64,000 nt of DNA. Origin: Ktedonobacteria bacterium brp13 (GTDB taxonomy: Bacteria > Chloroflexota > Ktedonobacteria > Ktedonobacterales > Ktedonobacteraceae). Both the position numbers and the translations under genes were made by a program. The first letter of the stretch is position 1; the number at the start of each line of letters is the position of its first letter. Below the pieces are notes generated by a model. That model made no database searches. It saw only the letters and a list, made by a program, of their open reading frames with translations, and was not told where the DNA came from. Shown in pieces: positions 39,196 to 48,384 of the stretch. The DNA lies in contig AP024096.1 of NCBI GenBank assembly GCA_015099395.1, positions 7,543,485-7,607,484 on the forward strand, read 5' to 3'.

Positions 39196-39457
39196 TTTCA
39201 TTACTTTCAGCGTACCACATCAACTCAACTGTTGGCTAGTGTTGAGCGTTTCTTTATCAATCTCGGTAATCTCTAGAGATTCTTCTGAGGATTCCAGACC
39301 CTACATATACCACACATTGATTATCTGGCTAGTATACTTTATTCAGAAGCCCTGAAGTTGGAATGAACACTGTGTGTCATTTCCCATTCCAGCATCTTTG
39401 TTCCTACTGGTCATTTGAATAAGAAACGCAGAACTACGCCCATTTGGGAGGATGAAC

Positions 39458-39751
39458 ATGTTTCTACAAAATATGCACTTCGTCAAGCATGCTTTTTCCT
39501 GCGACGAGGACACTGAACTGGCCGAGGAACCTGACCAACGAAGGCTATGTGCGCCTGCGCTCCTGATTCGCCACGAAAAAAATCGGGTACTGGTTCTCCT
39601 GGTTTCGCTTCTGGTTCTCCTCTGCGGTTTTCTCTGTGTCTTGTTGATCCACACCGTTGTCCCGCTGTTTGCTGCCATCATCCTCGTTTTCCTCGTCTAT
39701 CGATCTTTTGATATGTTTTTGCGCATATTGGAGCATACTCCTCCCGCATAA
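39458..39751 (+). CDS. small membrane protein, 97 aa
   Basis: ATG 39458 is well spaced from GGGAGG (39446). The polar N-terminus of ~45 residues is followed by two adjacent hydrophobic segments (VLVLLVSLLVLLCGFLCVLL and VPLFAAIILVFLVY). No family recognised. 39752-40012 holds nothing recognised. Confidence 0.55.
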   Translation: MFLQNMHFVKHAFSCDEDTELAEEPDQRRLCAPALLIRHEKNRVLVLLVSLLVLLCGFLCVLLIHTVVPLFAAIILVFLVYRSFDMFLRILEHTPPA

Positions 39752-40012
39752 TGTTTTATTAGAAAAGCGTGCCGATAGAAGCGCCATTCACCTCATCTTC
39801 TGGAGATTTTTTTGAGAAGAATGGAAATAATCAAGCTTTTTCTAGACGCTTCTGCTTCTTATAGCACGAAAGTTGCGGACGAGCTTCAGGATATTGGGAT
39901 TTACCGTTCTTGAACAACACCTCTAACAATGCCTGCTCTCAAGAAATGCTCAGGAAAATGACATATGCTCTAAAAAGTTTATCTAGAGAGCTCGAAAATG
40001 TCGCGCCATTCC

Positions 40013-40041
40013 TTGCTATGGCGGAATAACCATGTTATGCT
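40013..40041 (+). promoter_or_regulatory. promoter candidate before RNA R2
   Basis: TTGCTA and TATGCT with 17 bases between, about 30 bases before the R2 hairpin. Confidence 0.4.
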
Positions 40042-40070
40042 ATCTTCATAATTTAATATATGTACACAGA

Positions 40071-40168
40071 GGAGCACCGGGAAGACTGGTCGGTAGAGGT
40101 ACTTTTGTATGTACCAAGCTGGCGTTGTACAGGGGTGCCATGAGCCTGACTAACTGTGGTGCTTTTTG
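40071..40168 (+). promoter_or_regulatory. candidate cis-RNA R2
   Basis: GAGCACCGGGAAGACTGGTC opens the element, and GTGGTGCTTTTT closes it, giving an outer stem GCACC/GGTGC before a T-run. The interior has an extra hairpin (GGTAC ... GTACC). Same core as R1 and R3. Confidence 0.55.
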
Positions 40169-40212
40169 GCGTGTAGCGCACGTTTATATCTATTTATATC
40201 TACATATATAGT

Positions 40213-40316
40213 TGAGCACCGGGAAGCTTGGTCAGGTGAGGGTTCCCTTATGCAGCGCCGTGTGGGTGCAGGGCACAAGGGCGCTGGAAGTCTGATCGAT
40301 CCCGGTGCTTTTTGTG
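40213..40316 (+). promoter_or_regulatory. candidate cis-RNA R3
   Basis: GAGCACCGGGAAGCTTGGTC at the 5' side pairs through GCACCGGGA with TCCCGGTGC, followed by TTTTT. Internal helices include GCGCC/GGCGC. Tandem with R2, in the leader of the UspA-like gene. Confidence 0.55.
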
Positions 40317-40407
40317 TGCAAGAAAGCAGCTGGGACATGACCACACGGCAGTCGAGGGCCAGCATCAATTCATTGAGGGTCTTACGAGAAAGAACGAGGG
40401 GAACATC

Positions 40408-40968
40408 ATGTCTGATCATGTACACCAGCCCATGCACGTTGTGCGGATGCCGGATGCGATGAAGACACCACGCTGGTGGCTGCCCTTTACGCACGGAGTG
40501 GATATGCGGGCCATCGATTGTGTGGTTCGTCTGGCAGAAAGCGCCGGAGCTACGCTGGTGGCTGCCTCGCTCATCTCCGTCTCACCCCATGGAGCACGTC
40601 TTGAGCGTATTCCGTAGCTGCAGGACTTCCTGGAGGACTTGGAGGACTTGCGACACCACGCTGAGCGTTTCCAGGTCCCGGTGGAACGCTATGAGGGGAT
40701 CGTGCTGGTGATCGGCGAGGAGCATAGCCTCCTGCTACGGAATGAGGAGGTGAAGCGCTTGCTCATTAAACCGCCCGCCGCGCTCGTGCTTATGCGCCTG
40801 TCAACGCCAGAAGGAATGACATCGGCAGCGAGCCTTTCGGTCAGGTTCTTCGCCTGGTGGCATGGACTCTGCGGGTGGTGGGGTGCCACCGGGCAGTTGT
40901 GGGAGAAGAAGGTACCCATCGTGGAGGAGCCCCTGTGGATCAGAACGGAACGGCACCAAGTGAGATAA
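40408..40968 (+). pseudogene. UspA-like protein with internal stop
   Basis: MSDHVHQPMHVVRMPD starts at ATG 40408 after GAGGGG. TPRWWLPFTHGVDMRAIDCVVRLAESAGATLVAASLI resembles the beta-alpha start of universal stress domains, and YEGIVLVIGEEHSLLLRNEEVKRLLI the later part. TAG at 40615 breaks the frame, after which the same frame continues to 40968. No in-frame restart with a ribosome site is evident. Leader carries R2 and R3. Confidence 0.6.
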
Positions 40969-41185
40969 CTAGACATTCAGGATGAAAGGAGGCGATAAAC
41001 ATGCCTTAAATGCAAGTGTCATTTGACTTGACGAATCGAGTCAGATGGCAGCAAGGCGAGGAGGACAGAAGAGGCGTGCCATCGAAAGATAGAGCCAGTT
41101 CTGACCTCAAGGATAAGGGAAATAGCACAAATTGTTTTACGATCGAGTTGTATATGTATCCTGGGTTTGTTTCAAGGAGGGTCTC

Positions 41186-41398
41186 ATGCGTATTCTTCGA
41201 TATGTGGCACCATCTCTCATTACACTTTTTAGCCTCTACTGCGTGATTTGGGGTCTGGTTGTTCCGTCCTTGTCAACCACCTACCGCGTCGACGCTGTTT
41301 TCTTCGGGGGACTTTTGCTGCTGCTGGCTTTCGTCCATCTTCGCGTTACCCCTCCCCTGCAACACAAGGAAAATGAGCTCCCCAAGCGAGAAGGATAA
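41186..41398 (+). CDS. small membrane protein, 70 aa
   Basis: MRILRYVAPSLITLFSLYCV begins at ATG 41186 after AAGGAGGG. Two membrane helices, the second VFFGGLLLLLAFVHLRV. Short charged tail. Unknown function; sits among ion-transport genes. Confidence 0.6.
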   Translation: MRILRYVAPSLITLFSLYCVIWGLVVPSLSTTYRVDAVFFGGLLLLLAFVHLRVTPPLQHKENELPKREG

Positions 41399-41502
41399 TC
41401 CTCATTTTGTGGTGGATGGCTCCATTTCAAGTTCTTGCTCACTGAGTGGCTCGTGCAAGCTGCGTTGGTACTAGCCACTGATCATGGCACCTCTCTTATA
41501 CA

Positions 41503-41694
41503 TTGGTAGGAAGAGTCATCCTGGCCTCGCTTACGCGCATACCCAATACGTCTACAGCCGCATATCTGGCGCTTCGAAATCGAGGAGCAAATGTGGTCAG
41601 CACCGCGGCTAACAGAACTACGATCAATCTCGTGGTTGGATTGGCACTCCGTGCTCTGGTGATTGGATGGGGAGTACAGTACTGCAAGGGATAG
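41503..41694 (+). pseudogene. second CaCA exchanger, alpha-2 fragment
   Basis: VILASLTRIPNTSTAAYLALRNRG and ANRTTINLVVGLALRALVIGW match the second alpha repeat of CaCA exchangers (compare AVATSLPNTVVAFTLARTG and SSNSINVALGIALP in the intact gene). All else is missing. Remaining parts of 41399-41788 hold nothing recognised. Confidence 0.55.
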
Positions 41695-41788
41695 AAAGGT
41701 CGAATTTGGGTGGTTGTTTGGCATGATCGTGGGAAGGGCTCCTCCTCCTGATCCCAGCCAAAGGGATGATAAAATGGGAGGAGCGGTA

Positions 41789-41833
41789 ATGATCATTCTA
41801 TATCTCTTGTTCGTCGTCGGACATCTGCTCTAG
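41789..41833 (+). CDS. possible 14-residue membrane peptide
   Basis: MIILYLLFVVGHLL starts after GGGAGGAG and ends about 50 bp before the antiporter start. Could be a leader peptide. Weak evidence beyond the ribosome site. Confidence 0.25.
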   Translation: MIILYLLFVVGHLL

Positions 41834-41884
41834 CCGAACATTGAAAGATGCCCGCGAGCAGTGGGAACAAGGAGCATTCTCGCC

Positions 41885-43465
41885 ATGACAACAACCATCA
41901 CCATCGTCCTTGGCCTGCTAGTAACAACGCTCGTTTTTGCCAATCTGGCAACGCGCCTGAGAATTCCCTATGCCATTCTGCTGGTCCTTGGTGGAGCACT
42001 GCTTGGCTTTCTTCCAGGATTGCCTGAGATGAATCTCTCCGGCGACCTGATCCTGTTCCTTTTTTTACCGCCACTGGTCTACTTCTCAGCCTGGCAGATC
42101 TCCTGGCGCGAGTTTCGGGCCAACTTACGCCCCATCCTGTTGCTGGCTGTCGGTCTCGTGCTCTTCACCACCGTTTGTGTCGCCGTTGTGGCTCATACCC
42201 TCCTCGCGCTGCCCTGGTCAGTCGCGTTTGTGTTGGGAGCAGTGTTATCTCCAACCGATGCGGTGGCCGCCAGCGCGATTGCCCAGCGGATGGGGCTTTC
42301 CCGACGCACTGTGACGGTGTTGGAGGGAGAGAGCATGATTAATGATGCCACTGGTTTGGTTGTCTATACCTTTGCCGTTGAGGCTGCAATGACTGGGCAT
42401 TTCCAAATGGCCGCAGCAGGTTGGCAATTTGTGGTGGTGAGCCTGGGCGGGCTCCTCATCGGACTCATCGTCGGATGGCTCCTCGCCTGGCTGCATCGCC
42501 ATCTAGATGATGCCCCTATCGAAATCACCATTACGCTGCTCACTCCATTTGCTGCCTATCTGGCGGCTTCAGCCTTCCAGGTCTCGGGGGTGCTGGCAGT
42601 ACTTTCGGCAGGTCTCTATTTGAGTTGGCACTCTTCACGCTTTTTCTCATCCACCACGCGCCTACAAGCCAATGCTGTCTGGAACGTCCTCGTCTTCATC
42701 CTCAATGGCTTGTTGTTCCTTTTGATTGGGCTGCAACTGCGTCATATTCTGAGTGCTCTCACTGATGGATCTCTGATTACGGTCGTGGGAGAAGCCTTGC
42801 TTATCAGTCTGGTAGTGATTGTCGTGCGCATTCTCTGGGTCTTTCCAGCAACATATCTGTCTCGCTTCTGGCTGATCAGGCTGCACGGCCGTGATCTCAC
42901 ACCTTCCTGGAAGAGTGTCATGATCGTGTCCTGGACGGGCTTACGCGGGGGCATCTCCCTGGCCGCCGCGCTGGCACTTCCTCAGACGCTGCAGGGAGGG
43001 GCGCTTGTGTCTATGCGAGATCACCTGATTGCGCTCACCTTTGGGGTCATCCTCGTCACCCTGGTAGGACAAGGGCTCAGCCTCATCCCCCTCATTCGTT
43101 GGCTCGGCATCACCGCTGATAGTGCTCCTACTGAACAGGAACAATACCGCGCACGCGAAGCCGCAGCCCAGGCGGCGCTCCAGCGTTTGCAAGAACTTGC
43201 CGATGCTGAGTGGATCGATGAGGGGTTGCTTATGGACCTGCGGGCTCGCTATGAAGAGAAGGCCAGGCATGCCAGGCAGCATGTGCAGGGAACGCCGCAC
43301 AAGGAGGCTATCACCTCCCACAAACGTCTCCACCGCGAGGTTATTGAGGCAGAGCGGGCTGCGGTGATCAATCTCCGAAATCAGAGGCAGATTGATGACG
43401 AGATCCTGCGCGAGATAGAACGGGAACTCGATCTGGAGGAACAGCGCTTTCGGGAAGAGTCATAA
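41885..43465 (+). CDS. Na+/H+ antiporter, CPA1/NhaP type
   Basis: ATG 41885 (MTTTITIVLGLLVTTLVF) fits AAGGAG; about 526 residues. Twelve or so membrane helices. Ion-binding motifs SPTDAVAASAIAQRMGLS and EGESMINDATGLVVY (the ND pair of CPA1 antiporters) are intact, as is SWTGLRGGISLAAALALP. The last ~110 residues are a charged cytosolic tail, probably regulatory. Exchanges internal Na+ (or K+) for external H+ and supports pH and salt balance. Confidence 0.9.
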   Translation: MTTTITIVLGLLVTTLVFANLATRLRIPYAILLVLGGALLGFLPGLPEMNLSGDLILFLFLPPLVYFSAWQISWREFRANLRPILLLAVGLVLFTTVCVAVVAHTLLALPWSVAFVLGAVLSPTDAVAASAIAQRMGLSRRTVTVLEGESMINDATGLVVYTFAVEAAMTGHFQMAAAGWQFVVVSLGGLLIGLIVGWLLAWLHRHLDDAPIEITITLLTPFAAYLAASAFQVSGVLAVLSAGLYLSWHSSRFFSSTTRLQANAVWNVLVFILNGLLFLLIGLQLRHILSALTDGSLITVVGEALLISLVVIVVRILWVFPATYLSRFWLIRLHGRDLTPSWKSVMIVSWTGLRGGISLAAALALPQTLQGGALVSMRDHLIALTFGVILVTLVGQGLSLIPLIRWLGITADSAPTEQEQYRAREAAAQAALQRLQELADAEWIDEGLLMDLRARYEEKARHARQHVQGTPHKEAITSHKRLHREVIEAERAAVINLRNQRQIDDEILREIERELDLEEQRFREES

Positions 43466-43556
43466 GTAAAATGGAGAAAGCCCTTCTTCTTGAGGAGTTC
43501 GAGGTACAATCCGCTCGTATTCTCGTCGCGCTCAGATCATTTTCAATCAGGAGGAG

Positions 43557-43940
43557 ATGCCGGTATTGGCACAGAATATTTTTTGGCTTGTAATAGTGTT
43601 CATGCCTGCTACTCTGCCCTATGAAGGTTCAGCACTTCTCCAGGACGAAGGCCACCTTGAAGCATTAAAAGAAACATGGCTTTATCACGCAGACTCCCCA
43701 GAGAACAGAGCAACTGTTCACGCGGTGCGTACTCATTTGGGGGTGGAGACGCAGTGACAATGGTCCGACCTTGCCATCTTGCGCACTACCCCTGCACTGC
43801 TCGCTCTCTTTTCTCTGGTCACAGTCTTCGCTCATCAGTTGCTTCAGGGTCAGCTTTTGCCTGTTTGTCAGGCGGCTTAGTATACCAAAGCTCTTCCCAT
43901 TTTTTCCGATACGTTGGCCTTTACGTTGGGCCCTCGTTCG
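43557..43940 (+). pseudogene. degenerate transposase 3' fragment
   Basis: One frame reads DSPENRATVHAVRTHLGVETQ*QWSDLAILRTTPALLALFSL followed by CQAA*YTKALPIFSDTLAF. Such RTTPALLxLFSLV and FSDxLA strings are typical of the C-terminal part of some DDE transposases. Two internal stops (TGA 43755, TAG further on). The first ~35 codons after ATG 43557 are not recognised despite a strong AGGAGG site. 43941-44072 holds nothing recognised. Confidence 0.5.
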
Positions 43941-44072
43941 TCAGCACCTGTGGCCGGTGACACTTTCTTACCTATCACCTGTCAAACCCGATATGATAGA
44001 AATTCCGCGAGCTCTTTTCGAGCGCCTCACCCAGACGCTCGCCTTTGCTGCATACTATGGATAAAGTCTAGC

Positions 44073-44232
44073 TTAGGCATGGTTCAAAATGAGCTTGAAC
44101 CAATGTGACAATTTTGAACAATCAGAACGGTGAAAAATAAATTCTGAACTGTCTTCCTGAGCGGTTTCAGGATTTATTTTGGGGTAACCCAACTGTTCAC
44201 AACTGTCACATTGATTTGAACCATGTCTTAGG
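44073..44232. repeat. imperfect inverted-repeat element
   Basis: Left CATGGTTCAAA ... CAATGTGACA and right TGTCACATTGATTTGAACCATG form long imperfect arms about 110 bp apart. The right arm overlaps the stop of the cupredoxin gene. Either a small mobile element or a transcript-end structure. Confidence 0.5.
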
Positions 44233-44605
44233 TTACAATGATGGTTAAGTTCATGCCAGGGTGTACCGTACAATACAGCAAAAATGTGCCGGAGACATTA
44301 AATGGGCCAATCGTTGTGCTTTCATTCCCTCCTATCTGTACATCGATCATTGGTGCTCCCCGCTCTCTGCTTGGCCTCTCCATCCCGTTCGTATCCCATC
44401 TTCCATTTTCAATGCGGTGGACTGCCGTTGTATCATCAGCAAGGGTGATCGTTGCCCCTTTTTTAATCCTGATGGACGATTGTTCAAACGACGTTGCTCC
44501 CATATGAACAACGTTTTGCTCACTTGCTATCCCCGCACAACCACACACAACCATCGCAATCATGAGCAGCAGCAATCGTCCCCCTAAAACACACCAGCGT
44601 TGCAT
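44228..44605 (-). CDS. cupredoxin lipoprotein
   Basis: Start at ATG 44605 (MQRWCVLGGRLLLLMI) after GGAGAGG; an upstream-open frame is not supported. Signal with lipobox MVVCGC. Type 1 copper ligands: His in TTAVHRI, and Cys, His and Met in YCTVHPGM. Plastocyanin-like fold of about 100 residues tethered outside the membrane. Likely a copper electron carrier or copper-binding protein. It lies 3' to two propeller genes on the same strand. Confidence 0.82.
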   Translation of the reverse strand: MQRWCVLGGRLLLLMIAMVVCGCAGIASEQNVVHMGATSFEQSSIRIKKGATITLADDTTAVHRIENGRWDTNGMERPSRERGAPMIDVQIGGNESTTIGPFNVSGTFLLYCTVHPGMNLTIIVT

Positions 44606-44687
44606 CTGTTCTCTCCTCTCCAAAAGTAGTGCATCTGATCTCTTTTCCCTCTTAAGATACCTGAGTAGGCTGTTCTGAATCTTTTTG

Positions 44688-45851
44688 TTATAAATGATTG
44701 GCTCGCTTCTTACGCGCAAGAAACCAGAAATAGGTAAGAGGAGCAAAAATGAGCAGGAACAAAAGGGTGTACGCTCCATCATTGACGAGCGTACCCAATA
44801 GGGTGGTTTCCTGCGGGATCAAGCCAACAAGGGGTGGGTAGAGTCCCGTGACAATAAAATGTGGAGATCCACCAACGAACAGCGTCGTGATAGTTTGCCT
44901 TCCAGGCAGATCAAGGATACTGACGGTGCCATTTTGCAAGGCGACAAAACCAAGCTGTCCATCACTGGTAATGGCAACCGAAACTGGCGCAAAGGGAAAT
45001 GCAACGACCCGCCGAGGTTCTTGAGGCAGAGGCGCTCCCACGGTCACAGGCGAGAGAACCAGCAGGCGCGTCTTTTTCCTGTCGGGGACAAAAATCTCGC
45101 CAGTTTGCTCGTTGAAATCCATGGGACCATAAGATCCACCAGTCACCAGTGTCAACATCGTGTGGCTCTTGATATCGATGGCTTCAATACTCCCTTGCCG
45201 CGTCGCTGCATACACGGTTGACCCAGGGGGGATCGTCAGAAATTGAGATCGCTGCCCCTGCGGCAGCGCAATCGTATCAAGCGCCCGTCCGGTGCTCGCG
45301 TCGAAGGTTTGGAGTGTATGCGTGGTTGCAACCCAGAGCTGATTGTCCTTTGTATTCGTGAGATTTGGACCCGCAAAGGCGAGCGCAACTCCATAGACGG
45401 GGTCCTTTGTTAGAAACACCCGCTTGATCTTACAGGTGAGGCCATCGAGTTCCGTCACACGATTCGCCGCGTTTCCAGCGACATAAAGCACGTTGATGAT
45501 CGGGTCGAGCGCAAGCAACGATGGATCACCCGGCACATTTGCGGTACAGATGGTTTCTCCTGTTTTCGCACTCAACGCGAGAAAGCGACCTTGTTGTGGT
45601 TGGGTGATAAAGAGATACCGACCATCAATGCTCAAAAGGAGGCTCTGGGGACTCTCAGGCGTGGTAATTGACCTCACCACTTTTTGTTGCGCAATATCAA
45701 TGATTGAGATCCCTTTCGGGGTTCCGGCGACATAGGCGAGGTTTGGTGCTCCGCCATCGGCCCTGGCTGTGTGGAACAGACAGACAGTGGCACACACACA
45801 CAGGCAATACACCAAGAAGAGATGATGTATCTTCTGAAAAAGAGAGAGCAT
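44688..45851 (-). CDS. YncE-like beta-propeller, membrane-anchored
   Basis: ATG 45851 (MLSLFQKIHHLF) after AGGAG. Signal peptide, then repeated blades such as YVAGTPKGISIIDIAQQK, LFITQPQQG, LYVAGNAANRVTELDG and FVALQNGTVSILDLPG, as in YVTN/YncE propellers. C-terminal membrane helix (LLFLLIFAPLTYFWFLARKKR) places the propeller outside. No catalytic residues evident; probable binding or scaffold role. Confidence 0.8.
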   Translation of the reverse strand: MLSLFQKIHHLFLVYCLCVCATVCLFHTARADGGAPNLAYVAGTPKGISIIDIAQQKVVRSITTPESPQSLLLSIDGRYLFITQPQQGRFLALSAKTGETICTANVPGDPSLLALDPIINVLYVAGNAANRVTELDGLTCKIKRVFLTKDPVYGVALAFAGPNLTNTKDNQLWVATTHTLQTFDASTGRALDTIALPQGQRSQFLTIPPGSTVYAATRQGSIEAIDIKSHTMLTLVTGGSYGPMDFNEQTGEIFVPDRKKTRLLVLSPVTVGAPLPQEPRRVVAFPFAPVSVAITSDGQLGFVALQNGTVSILDLPGRQTITTLFVGGSPHFIVTGLYPPLVGLIPQETTLLGTLVNDGAYTLLFLLIFAPLTYFWFLARKKRANHL

Positions 45852-45874
45852 GGCTCCTATCAACCTTTCTGTTC

Positions 45875-46948
45875 TTACTGTTGTGGGGTAAGTGATATCC
45901 ATGCAGCTTGTTGTCGCTCAAAGCGGTAAACCTGTGTCGGATACGAAAGGGCAAGGTACACCTGTTGCGTATCCCTTGGATCAACGAGCAGATTTCCAAG
46001 ATTCCCTTGTATTCGTGGCAGTGCCTTCCAGCTACGACCACCATCATTACTGCGATAGATGGCCGTGCCGGTTTTTCCATAGAGCGTCTGTGGAGACACG
46101 GTTGATACACACAGTGCACCATAGGCTACCTGTGTATTCACATTCAGAAAGGTTTCTCCTTCATCGGTCGACAGAAACATACCTGCATCGCCATCTGCAT
46201 AGAGAGGGCGACCAGGGCCAGCAGAAATGAGATCGATGATGCCACCGGTTATCCCCTTGACACCTTGCCAATGCTTGCCACCATCAGAGCTCTGCGCAAT
46301 GCCATTATCTCCATAGGCAAGGAGACGACCAGGAGCGCCAGGCAGGGCAAGCAGACCCAGCAGATTACTAAATGGTAATGGGCCTGCATTTGCAAAGTGT
46401 TTGCCCGCATCCAGACTCACTTTGAGTCCAGTAGCCCCCTGATCTGGGAAGTAGAGATAGACCTCTCCTGGTGCTTCGTTTCCGGCTACGACAAAAAAAA
46501 TACTGCCTGCCGAGAAACGCGCGGTTGGTATGGTCAGTTGCCATGTTCGCCCCTGATTCGTGCTGGTATAGAGACCAGGAATGCTCTGAGGCTGATTTAT
46601 CGCTGCTTCCGTCAACAGGTACAGGCGTTGTGGGTCCAACGGGCTTTCCGTGAGTGAATAGTCCATTAATCCTTGCATAGGCTGCCCCGTTCCCCCGGAC
46701 ACCTGTTCCCATGTTTTTCCGGCATTCTGCGAACGATAGGTCCCATCGTGCGTTGCTAGAAGAAGCATAGTTGGTGAGGCCGCGATAAAGGAATGGACAT
46801 GGTTCGTTGCTGGACCAAAGCCATTTACCTTTTGTGGTGTAACGAGAGAAATGCTCTGTGTCTCATTTCCACCACACGCTTCAAGCATGAGTATGAACAG
46901 ACACAGGATAAGAAAAATGAGAAATCTCAGTCGTTGGCTGCATCGCAT
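45875..46948 (-). CDS. sortilin/BNR-type propeller lipoprotein
   Basis: Start taken at ATG 46948 (MRCSQRLRFLIFLILC); lipobox LEAC. Repeated Asp-box/BNR motifs: SQNAGKTWEQV, STNQGRTWQL, SSDGGKHWQGV, STDEGETF and SNDGGRSWKAL, indicating a multi-blade propeller. Ends 23 bp before the next propeller gene, so the two are probably co-transcribed with the cupredoxin. Substrate unknown. Confidence 0.8.
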   Translation of the reverse strand: MRCSQRLRFLIFLILCLFILMLEACGGNETQSISLVTPQKVNGFGPATNHVHSFIAASPTMLLLATHDGTYRSQNAGKTWEQVSGGTGQPMQGLMDYSLTESPLDPQRLYLLTEAAINQPQSIPGLYTSTNQGRTWQLTIPTARFSAGSIFFVVAGNEAPGEVYLYFPDQGATGLKVSLDAGKHFANAGPLPFSNLLGLLALPGAPGRLLAYGDNGIAQSSDGGKHWQGVKGITGGIIDLISAGPGRPLYADGDAGMFLSTDEGETFLNVNTQVAYGALCVSTVSPQTLYGKTGTAIYRSNDGGRSWKALPRIQGNLGNLLVDPRDTQQVYLALSYPTQVYRFERQQAAWISLTPQQ

Positions 46949-46966
46949 GGCATAAATCAACTCCTT

Positions 46967-47168
46967 TTCTCCGTCTTCTTCGGCCACGTTGTACGTGTCT
47001 GCATGGACAAGAATATGTCCATCTGACGCTTCTTTTATTGACCCATTACCCATTAATATAATACAGATTCTCCGTCTTCTTCGGCCACGTTGTACGAGTC
47101 TGTATGGACAAGAATGTGTCCATCTGACGCTTCTTTTATTGACCCATTACCCATTAATATAATATAGA
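46967..47168. repeat. tandem 101 bp duplication
   Basis: Two copies (46967-47067, 47068-47168) differing at a few bases. Each contains a small dyad TGGACA-n5-TGTCCA and an AT-rich CATTAATATAATA. Lies in the upstream region of the propeller operon, so it may double a regulatory site. 47169-47439 holds nothing recognised. Confidence 0.8.
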
Positions 47169-47439
47169 GGGTCTCAAAACGAAGAAAGGGAATATAGCCT
47201 CAATGAAACGCAGTGTTTCCACTGCTACGACTGCCACATGTCACCGAAAAACAGGCAGCGACTTAATTGCTACGAGCACGAGTCGCAATCTTTTCAGGGA
47301 TGTTCATCCTCTCTGCAAGGTAGCCAGGTTTCTTGGGCCTTATGTGCCGATTTTCATCTAGGCTGGTGGCTTTGGCTTGTTTCGTTCTTCATCAGTGAAT
47401 GACCTTTTCTCGTCCTTGACTCCATTTCGACGCTCAAAA

Positions 47440-47477
47440 TGTGCTCGGACCTCACGATAAAATGAGGTCCGAGCACA
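47440..47477 (-). terminator. intrinsic terminator of the YtkA-like gene
   Basis: Perfect 15 bp stem TGTGCTCGGACCTCA / TGAGGTCCGAGCACA with an 8-base loop, followed on the minus strand by TTTT. Starts 18 bp after the stop at 47495. Confidence 0.7.
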
Positions 47478-47494
47478 CTGCCTTTATTTCGCTG

Positions 47495-47947
47495 TTATTT
47501 CGCTGTTACCATAAACATGGCATGCTGCGTTTGTTGGCCTGGCACGCTAATGACGACGTTCACGTGCCAGGGTCCACTCATGGTGAATTGCGCCTGTGCC
47601 AAATACACGCCATTTGGTTGTACCTGGGCATTCACGTGCGCAGTTCCCATGTCCATGGTCCCCATACGGCTGTCGATGGCGACATGCGCGTTCTTAATGG
47701 GCTGCTGACTATTTTTGGGGAAGACTTGCAATGAGAGGTTGGCTGGTTGCGTAACAGGTGGAGGGTTCGGTGCTACCTGTAATGTGACCTGGTAAGGACC
47801 AGCCTGGACGGTCTGCTTTTGTAGGGTAGCTTGGTGTGTGAAGGCGTGGTCTACTATGCTGGCGGCTGCCGTTATGATGAGAAGGAAGCCAACGACTAGC
47901 ACAACGATAAACAAGTTACGCCGTAGATGATAGGTACTCTTTTCCAT
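47495..47947 (-). CDS. YtkA/FixH-like secreted protein
   Basis: Start at ATG 47947 (MEKSTYHLRRNLFIVVL), AAGGAG 12 bases upstream. One N-terminal membrane helix, then QAGPYQVTLQVAPNPPPVTQPANLSLQVFPKNSQQ and a GTMDMG ... HVNAQVQPNGVYLAQAQFTMSGPWHVNVVI segment, the YtkA-like beta-sandwich pattern. His/Met-rich patches suggest metal handling; it fits beside the cupredoxin. Function not proven. Confidence 0.7.
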   Translation of the reverse strand: MEKSTYHLRRNLFIVVLVVGFLLIITAAASIVDHAFTHQATLQKQTVQAGPYQVTLQVAPNPPPVTQPANLSLQVFPKNSQQPIKNAHVAIDSRMGTMDMGTAHVNAQVQPNGVYLAQAQFTMSGPWHVNVVISVPGQQTQHAMFMVTAK

Positions 47948-48384
47948 AGTGAAATGTAGCTCCTTCATAGGACACCGATCTATATTGGGTGACACATATG
48001 ACAAGTGTTCCTTGCGATAAAACCATGCTTCCCTCGATGCCCTCGTGGCTCTGGAAGCGGAGTCCCTGGTTGAGATGAGCCAAGTTTATCGCCATAGAAA
48101 CTTGAACCATGAGTAAACTATCGTGTAAATCGGTGTCGTACAGCTGGCTAACGGTACAGTTCTCGTATCCTCTAGGGAATTATTTACTCTAGTCGGCCTG
48201 TCGTTGGCTCATCAATAGCGAAATCTATCCAGTTCTGCTGATGGATATCCATTCTCTCTGGTTCATTTGCTGCTCCTATAGCCTGGTAGGCTAAGAAAGA
48301 CACCTTCCGTGCTGAAACAACGTCTCATCGTCACCAGAAGAATTGGACCGATCCCACTCTCACCAACGTTGGGATTTACAATTA
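47948..48384. other. non-coding stretch
   Basis: No gene or repeat recognised on either strand upstream of the IS4-type element. Confidence 0.45.

Noticed and set aside
47205..47402. Cysteine-containing open frame (CYDCHMSPKNRQR)
   Set aside because: No start codon with ribosome site and no family match; treated as non-coding.
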